Source: Prevotellaceae bacterium (GTDB lineage: Bacteria; Bacteroidota; Bacteroidia; Bacteroidales; Bacteroidaceae). From it: 10,411 bases of DNA. The stretch lies in contig JAISIB010000064.1 in assembly GCA_031262265.1 (NCBI GenBank), positions 1 to 10,411 on the forward strand, read 5' to 3'. The notes under the pieces are model-generated. The model had not been told where the DNA came from, did not search any database, and saw only the letters and a list, made by a program, of their open reading frames with translations. Of the stretch, positions 7,128-10,411 are shown in pieces. Made by a program: the position numbers and the translations under genes. How positions within the stretch are numbered: position 1 is the first letter of the stretch; the number at the start of each line of letters is the position of its first letter.

Positions 7128-8140
7128 AAGTATTGCAGGACATCCACCTACTCAGAAAGGTAGAGTCCGGCAAAGGATTATTTGCCGTCGAACAGATCTC
7201 TCTTGTTTACAACCTACTTACGACGGTCGTTATTCTGTTTCTTTTTCAACGAATGGAGCATCCCGTGCGCATGTTGGAGGAGCGGCTGCTGATAGCTTCG
7301 GTTACTTTTCTACTTGTCTACGTCTATCGGCTCCACCCGTGCAAGGCTTCGGCTTTTTTGCGCATCGTTTTTCAGATGAGCCTACTTTCATATTGGTATC
7401 CGGATACGTTTGAATTTAACCGCCTGGCTCCAAACCTCGACTATCTCTTTGCCTCGGCAGAACAATGGCTATTCAACGGACAACCATCCGTTAACTTCTC
7501 GCACCGATTTCCCTCGATTTGGATCAGTGAACCGCTTAATTTGGGTTATTTCTTCTATTATCCGATGATTATCCTCGTCGGCATGTACTATTTCCTATTC
7601 AGATATGATTTGTTTGCCAAGATCGCATTCGTTTTAGTCGGTTGCTTCTTCGTCTATTATATAATATATATTATTATACCCTGCGCCGGTCCGCAATTTT
7701 ATTTCCCTGTTATCGGCGAATGGAACGTGGAACACGGCATCTTTCCGCCCATAGGCAACTATTTCGACCGAAACAGTCAGGTTTTGCTCATGCCGGAATA
7801 CAACCGAGGCGTATTCTACAACCTCGTGAAGCTCTCGCAGCAAGTCGGCGAGCGTCCGACAGCCGCTTTTCCCAGTTCCCACGTCGGCATTTCTACGATC
7901 TTGATGATCATGGCGTGGCGCGCCAACAGACACCGGCATCGCCTTTTCTTCTTTCTACTTCCGTTCTACGTCTTACTCTGCACGGCAACGGTCTATATCC
8001 AAGCGCATTATTTAATAGACTCACTCGTCGGATTTCTGTCTGCCATTCCGCTTTACATAGTGGTCACGCGGATTTATAAACGCTGGTATGTGCGCGAAAG
8101 AACCGACTTTGCTGTTAAATTTTCAAGCACGGATATTTAA
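7118..8140 (+). CDS. PAP2/Aur1-like integral membrane phosphatase or phosphotransferase
   Basis: The 340-residue polytopic membrane protein has hydrophobic segments near 28-45, 56-72, 140-160, 167-188, 256-268, 274-294 and 302-320. The PAP2 active site is visible. R246-P247 in VGERPTAA is a compact first motif, preceded by K238 (one residue further away than in the classical K-x6-RP). AFPSSHVG supplies H255 and AHYLIDSLVG supplies H297 and D301. PCAGPQFYFP (188-197) lies in the loop before them. This arrangement resembles the PAP2_3 (Aur1/Ipt1) branch, which includes inositol-phosphorylceramide synthases, more than simple undecaprenyl-diphosphate phosphatases. Such enzymes form a phospho-histidine intermediate and remove or transfer lipid phosphate head groups. 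The ATG at 7118 overlaps the SDR gene, and AGAGGAAGG lies directly before it, so translation is probably coupled. A role in lipid or sphingolipid synthesis is inferred from this pairing. Confidence 0.85.
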   Translation: MAIKVLQDIHLLRKVESGKGLFAVEQISLVYNLLTTVVILFLFQRMEHPVRMLEERLLIASVTFLLVYVYRLHPCKASAFLRIVFQMSLLSYWYPDTFEFNRLAPNLDYLFASAEQWLFNGQPSVNFSHRFPSIWISEPLNLGYFFYYPMIILVGMYYFLFRYDLFAKIAFVLVGCFFVYYIIYIIIPCAGPQFYFPVIGEWNVEHGIFPPIGNYFDRNSQVLLMPEYNRGVFYNLVKLSQQVGERPTAAFPSSHVGISTILMIMAWRANRHRHRLFFFLLPFYVLLCTATVYIQAHYLIDSLVGFLSAIPLYIVVTRIYKRWYVRERTDFAVKFSSTDI

Positions 8141-8147
8141 TTTTCAA

Positions 8148-8182
8148 GGTAAGTTATTCAAATAACTTGCCGACGTATTTTT
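8148..8182 (+). terminator. intrinsic terminator after the SDR-PAP2 operon
   Basis: The arms AAGTTATT (8151-8158) and AATAACTT (8161-8168) are perfectly complementary around CA. They extend by a T-G wobble and two G-C pairs to an 11-bp stem (8148-8158 with 8161-8171). In RNA the innermost pairs would open to form the loop. Five T residues follow at 8178-8182. The stem is AT-rich and the T-run is 6 bp from its base, so termination may be modest. It begins 7 bp after the PAP2 stop codon. Confidence 0.6.
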
Positions 8183-8219
8183 CAACGAACGTACGACCGT
8201 CGGATTAGAAGATTATGGC

Positions 8220-8227
8220 TATCTTTG
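8220..8227 (+). promoter_or_regulatory. -7 box for the AddA-like helicase gene
   Basis: TATCTTTG followed by C matches the TAnnTTTG -7 element exactly. It lies after the terminator hairpin and 56 bp before the helicase ATG, so the helicase probably has its own transcript with a leader of about 50 nt. No strong -33 TTTG is seen. It is the same octamer found ahead of the defence operon. Confidence 0.5.
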
Positions 8228-8283
8228 CGGATATTCGTAAACGAACCCATACAAGCGATTATCAATGTATATCACCTTGATCC

Positions 8284-10411
8284 ATGAGCCGACTACTCGT
8301 ATATAAAGCGTCCGCAGGGTCTGGCAAGACGTTCACGCTGGCCGTACAGTATATCAAGCTGTTGATTGAACATCCGGCGGCTTACCGGCAGATTCTGGCT
8401 GTGACGTTCACCAACAAGGCTACGACCGAAATGAAAGAACGTATCCTGAGCCAACTATACGGTATCTCCATCGGCGACCCGGCTTCGGCGGCATACTTGC
8501 AAAGCCTCTGCCAAGAGACGGGAGAGACGGAAGAAAGAGTACGAAGCCGTGCCGAACAGGCCTTACGCTTGTTAATCCATGATTATAGCCGCTTTCGGGT
8601 AGAGACAATCGACTCGTTTTTCCAACTCGTCATGCGCAATCTCGCCAGAGAATTAGAACTTAATCCGAACTTAAACATCGAACTGGACGAAACAGAGGTG
8701 CTCCACGAAGCCGTCGAGAGTATGATGGAAAGATTGGACGCGACTTCGCCCGTATTGCAAGTAGTGCTTAGCTATATCAACGATCGTATTAGCGAGGACA
8801 AGTCGTGGAAAGTGAATATCGCACTGGAAAAGTTCGGGCGCAACATATTTAATGAATATTTCGTAGAGCACGGCAACGATTTGCGCCGTCACTTGAAAGA
8901 AAATCCGAGGTTGATTACCGAATATCGTACGATGCTACGGGAGTTATCTACCGAAGCACGTATGCGCATGACCGCATTTGCGGATCGCTTCGACCGGCTT
9001 CTGCAAACCAACGCCCTGCAACCCGACGAATTGAACAAGAAAACGGTCATCAGTAACTATTTTGCCCGCTTGCGCAACGGCGAGTGGGAGGATAAGATCG
9101 TCAACAATACCATTGAGGCTTGTCTGAATGATCCGACCGCATGGGCTGCCAAAACTTCCAAACGGGCTACCGAGATTATCGAACTGGCTACACACTCGTT
9201 AATGCCTTTGCTCAACGAAGCAGAACAAGAGCGGCCGAAACAACTACATATCGCAAACAGTTGCCGTTTGGCCGTCCAACATTTAGATAAGCTGTTATTG
9301 CTCTCACATATAGACGAAGAAGTACACAGGCTTAATCGTGAGAACAACCGCTTCCTACTTTCTGAGACCAACGTACTACTTCATCAACTTATCGGAGCCG
9401 ATGACCCTTCGTTTGTCTATGAGAAAATAGGCGCACAAATACGCCATATTATGATAGACGAGTTTCAAGATACCAGCCGCTTGCAGTGGAGTAACTTTAA
9501 ACTCCTACTTCTCGAAGGTTTGGCGCACGGTGCGGACAGCCTCATCGTCGGAGATGTGAAGCAGGCCATTTATCGTTGGCGCAACGGCGATTGGAATATT
9601 CTAAACCCACTGAGCGGACGCTTGAACACCGTTCCTATTGAAGAACGAACGCTCGGAACAAATCGGCGCAGTGAGGCTAATGTCGTTTTCTTTAACAATG
9701 TGTTCTTTCGGAAAGCCGTTACCTACCTCAACGCACTACATGTCGGCGAGCTGCAAATACCTTGCGACGAGTTGCTCCGTGCATACAAAGACGTAGAACA
9801 AGAAAGCGTTCACCCCCACGACGGTTCTATTCAAATCTCCTTTGTAGAAGCAGACAAAGAGCAGGAGTTGAGCTACGAAGAAGCGATGCTCGAATCCTTA
9901 GGCAATGCCGTAAAAGAATTAGTAAACGTCGGTGTGCACCGTTCAGACATAGCTATTTTGGTACGCAAGAACAAATATATCACCCTCATCGCCGATTATT
10001 TCAACGACGTATTGGGCGAAGTGATTATCTCCGACGAAGCGTTCCGTTTGGAAGCTTCGCCGAGCGTTTGCACCGTCATAGAGGCTTTGCGCTACCTGTC
10101 CGATGAGACGAACGGAGTTGCGAAGGCCGCTCTGGTAGAAGCCTATCAAAATCAGGTACTCGGAAACGGGTTGGAAGCAAACGAGTTATTTTCGGACCAA
10201 GAGTCGATGTTGCCGCCCGAGTTTCTCTCGCGCCGACAAGAACTGACCAAACTGCCGTTATACGAGTTGTTGGAAGAATTATATACGTTGTTCTCTCTCG
10301 AACGAATTCCCAAACAAGACGCATATCTGTTTGCTTTTTTCGACGGCGTGATGAATTATTTGTCCGAATACCCGTCCGATATCACGACGTTCCTTGATTT
10401 CTGGGAATCCG
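8284..10411 (+). CDS. AddA-like UvrD/Rep-type helicase (double-strand break repair), 3' end off window
   Basis: An ATG at 8284 opens a frame of 709 codons that reaches the right edge without a stop. The product is a superfamily 1A helicase of the AddA/RecB type, which unwinds broken DNA ends for recombination. Visible motifs are Walker A KASAGSGKT (8-16), motif Ia LAVTFTNKAT (38-47), VETIDSFF (106-113), motif II IMIDEFQDTSRLQW (389-402), motif III LIVGDVKQAIYRWRNGD (420-436) and motif IV TNRRS (459-463). Very similar N-termini are found in Bacteroidota proteins of roughly 1,050-1,100 residues annotated as UvrD helicase or exodeoxyribonuclease V beta-like. These carry a PD-(D/E)XK nuclease domain at the C-terminus, which would lie outside this window. 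The usual partner, addB, is not upstream and would be expected downstream. No Shine-Dalgarno sequence is seen before the ATG. Confidence 0.9.
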   Translation, partial: MSRLLVYKASAGSGKTFTLAVQYIKLLIEHPAAYRQILAVTFTNKATTEMKERILSQLYGISIGDPASAAYLQSLCQETGETEERVRSRAEQALRLLIHDYSRFRVETIDSFFQLVMRNLARELELNPNLNIELDETEVLHEAVESMMERLDATSPVLQVVLSYINDRISEDKSWKVNIALEKFGRNIFNEYFVEHGNDLRRHLKENPRLITEYRTMLRELSTEARMRMTAFADRFDRLLQTNALQPDELNKKTVISNYFARLRNGEWEDKIVNNTIEACLNDPTAWAAKTSKRATEIIELATHSLMPLLNEAEQERPKQLHIANSCRLAVQHLDKLLLLSHIDEEVHRLNRENNRFLLSETNVLLHQLIGADDPSFVYEKIGAQIRHIMIDEFQDTSRLQWSNFKLLLLEGLAHGADSLIVGDVKQAIYRWRNGDWNILNPLSGRLNTVPIEERTLGTNRRSEANVVFFNNVFFRKAVTYLNALHVGELQIPCDELLRAYKDVEQESVHPHDGSIQISFVEADKEQELSYEEAMLESLGNAVKELVNVGVHRSDIAILVRKNKYITLIADYFNDVLGEVIISDEAFRLEASPSVCTVIEALRYLSDETNGVAKAALVEAYQNQVLGNGLEANELFSDQESMLPPEFLSRRQELTKLPLYELLEELYTLFSLERIPKQDAYLFAFFDGVMNYLSEYPSDITTFLDFWES

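Noticed and set aside
7642..8079. 145-codon plus-strand frame inside the PAP2 gene
   Set aside because: It is an arginine-rich shadow of the PAP2 frame, whose catalytic motifs are clear.
9762..10324. Arginine-rich frames inside the helicase gene
   Set aside because: The helicase frame is open throughout with correctly spaced SF1 motifs; the others lack motifs.
1..10411. tRNA, rRNA, CRISPR repeats, integrase, transposase or terminal inverted repeats
   Set aside because: No cloverleaf, repeat array, recombinase motif or insertion-sequence end was found on either strand by eye, so the island's mobility mechanism is not claimed.

Overview
The window looks like a Bacteroidales (Bacteroidota) chromosome. 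The reasons are an RNase R and an AddA-type helicase-nuclease with the sequence style of that group, promoter-like boxes of the Bacteroidota TAnnTTTG type, starts with little or no Shine-Dalgarno sequence, and a possible lipid gene pair of the kind found there. I cannot name a genus. Core genes fill roughly 3.3-10.4 kb with balanced base composition. The leftmost 3.2-3.3 kb is visibly AT-richer and has a different character.

Reading leftward on the minus strand from about 5.85 kb: an intact rnr gene (5844-3706) is followed 24 bp later by an N-acetylmuramoyl-L-alanine amidase gene. That gene matches its family only to about residue 136 and then runs into unrelated sequence near 3275. Past this point lies the C-terminal end of an unrelated reading frame (stop at 3173), a good TATCTTTG promoter box, and a two-gene operon. 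The first operon gene encodes a 236-residue protein with two membrane segments and a WGSFGSYIGG..NP motif like putative phage abortive-infection (putAbiC-type) proteins. Three bases later begins a very long reading frame, open from 2428 to the left edge (809 residues, stop not seen). It has an N-terminal NACHT/STAND NTPase (Walker A GNAGYGKT, Walker B IIIDGTDEF, winged-helix HDSLRDYLTA), a long helical middle, and a C-terminal HD-domain phosphohydrolase of the HDDC2/YfbR (HD_3) deoxynucleotidase type with all expected metal ligands.

This membrane protein plus NACHT-HD pair is the main discovery candidate. It would be a two-gene anti-phage system in which a STAND switch controls a nucleotide-degrading enzyme, with a membrane protein as partner or second effector. 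That function is inferred from domains and context; the domain calls come directly from the translation.

On the plus strand, a 281-bp divergent intergenic region leads to an extended short-chain dehydrogenase (6126-7127). It overlaps by 10 bp a polytopic PAP2/Aur1-like membrane enzyme (7118-8140). The pair probably acts in membrane lipid, possibly sphingolipid, metabolism. A hairpin plus T-run ends this unit at about 8148-8182. A separate promoter box (8220-8227) then precedes an AddA/UvrD-type DNA-repair helicase that runs off the right edge. No tRNA, rRNA, CRISPR array, integrase or transposase was seen.
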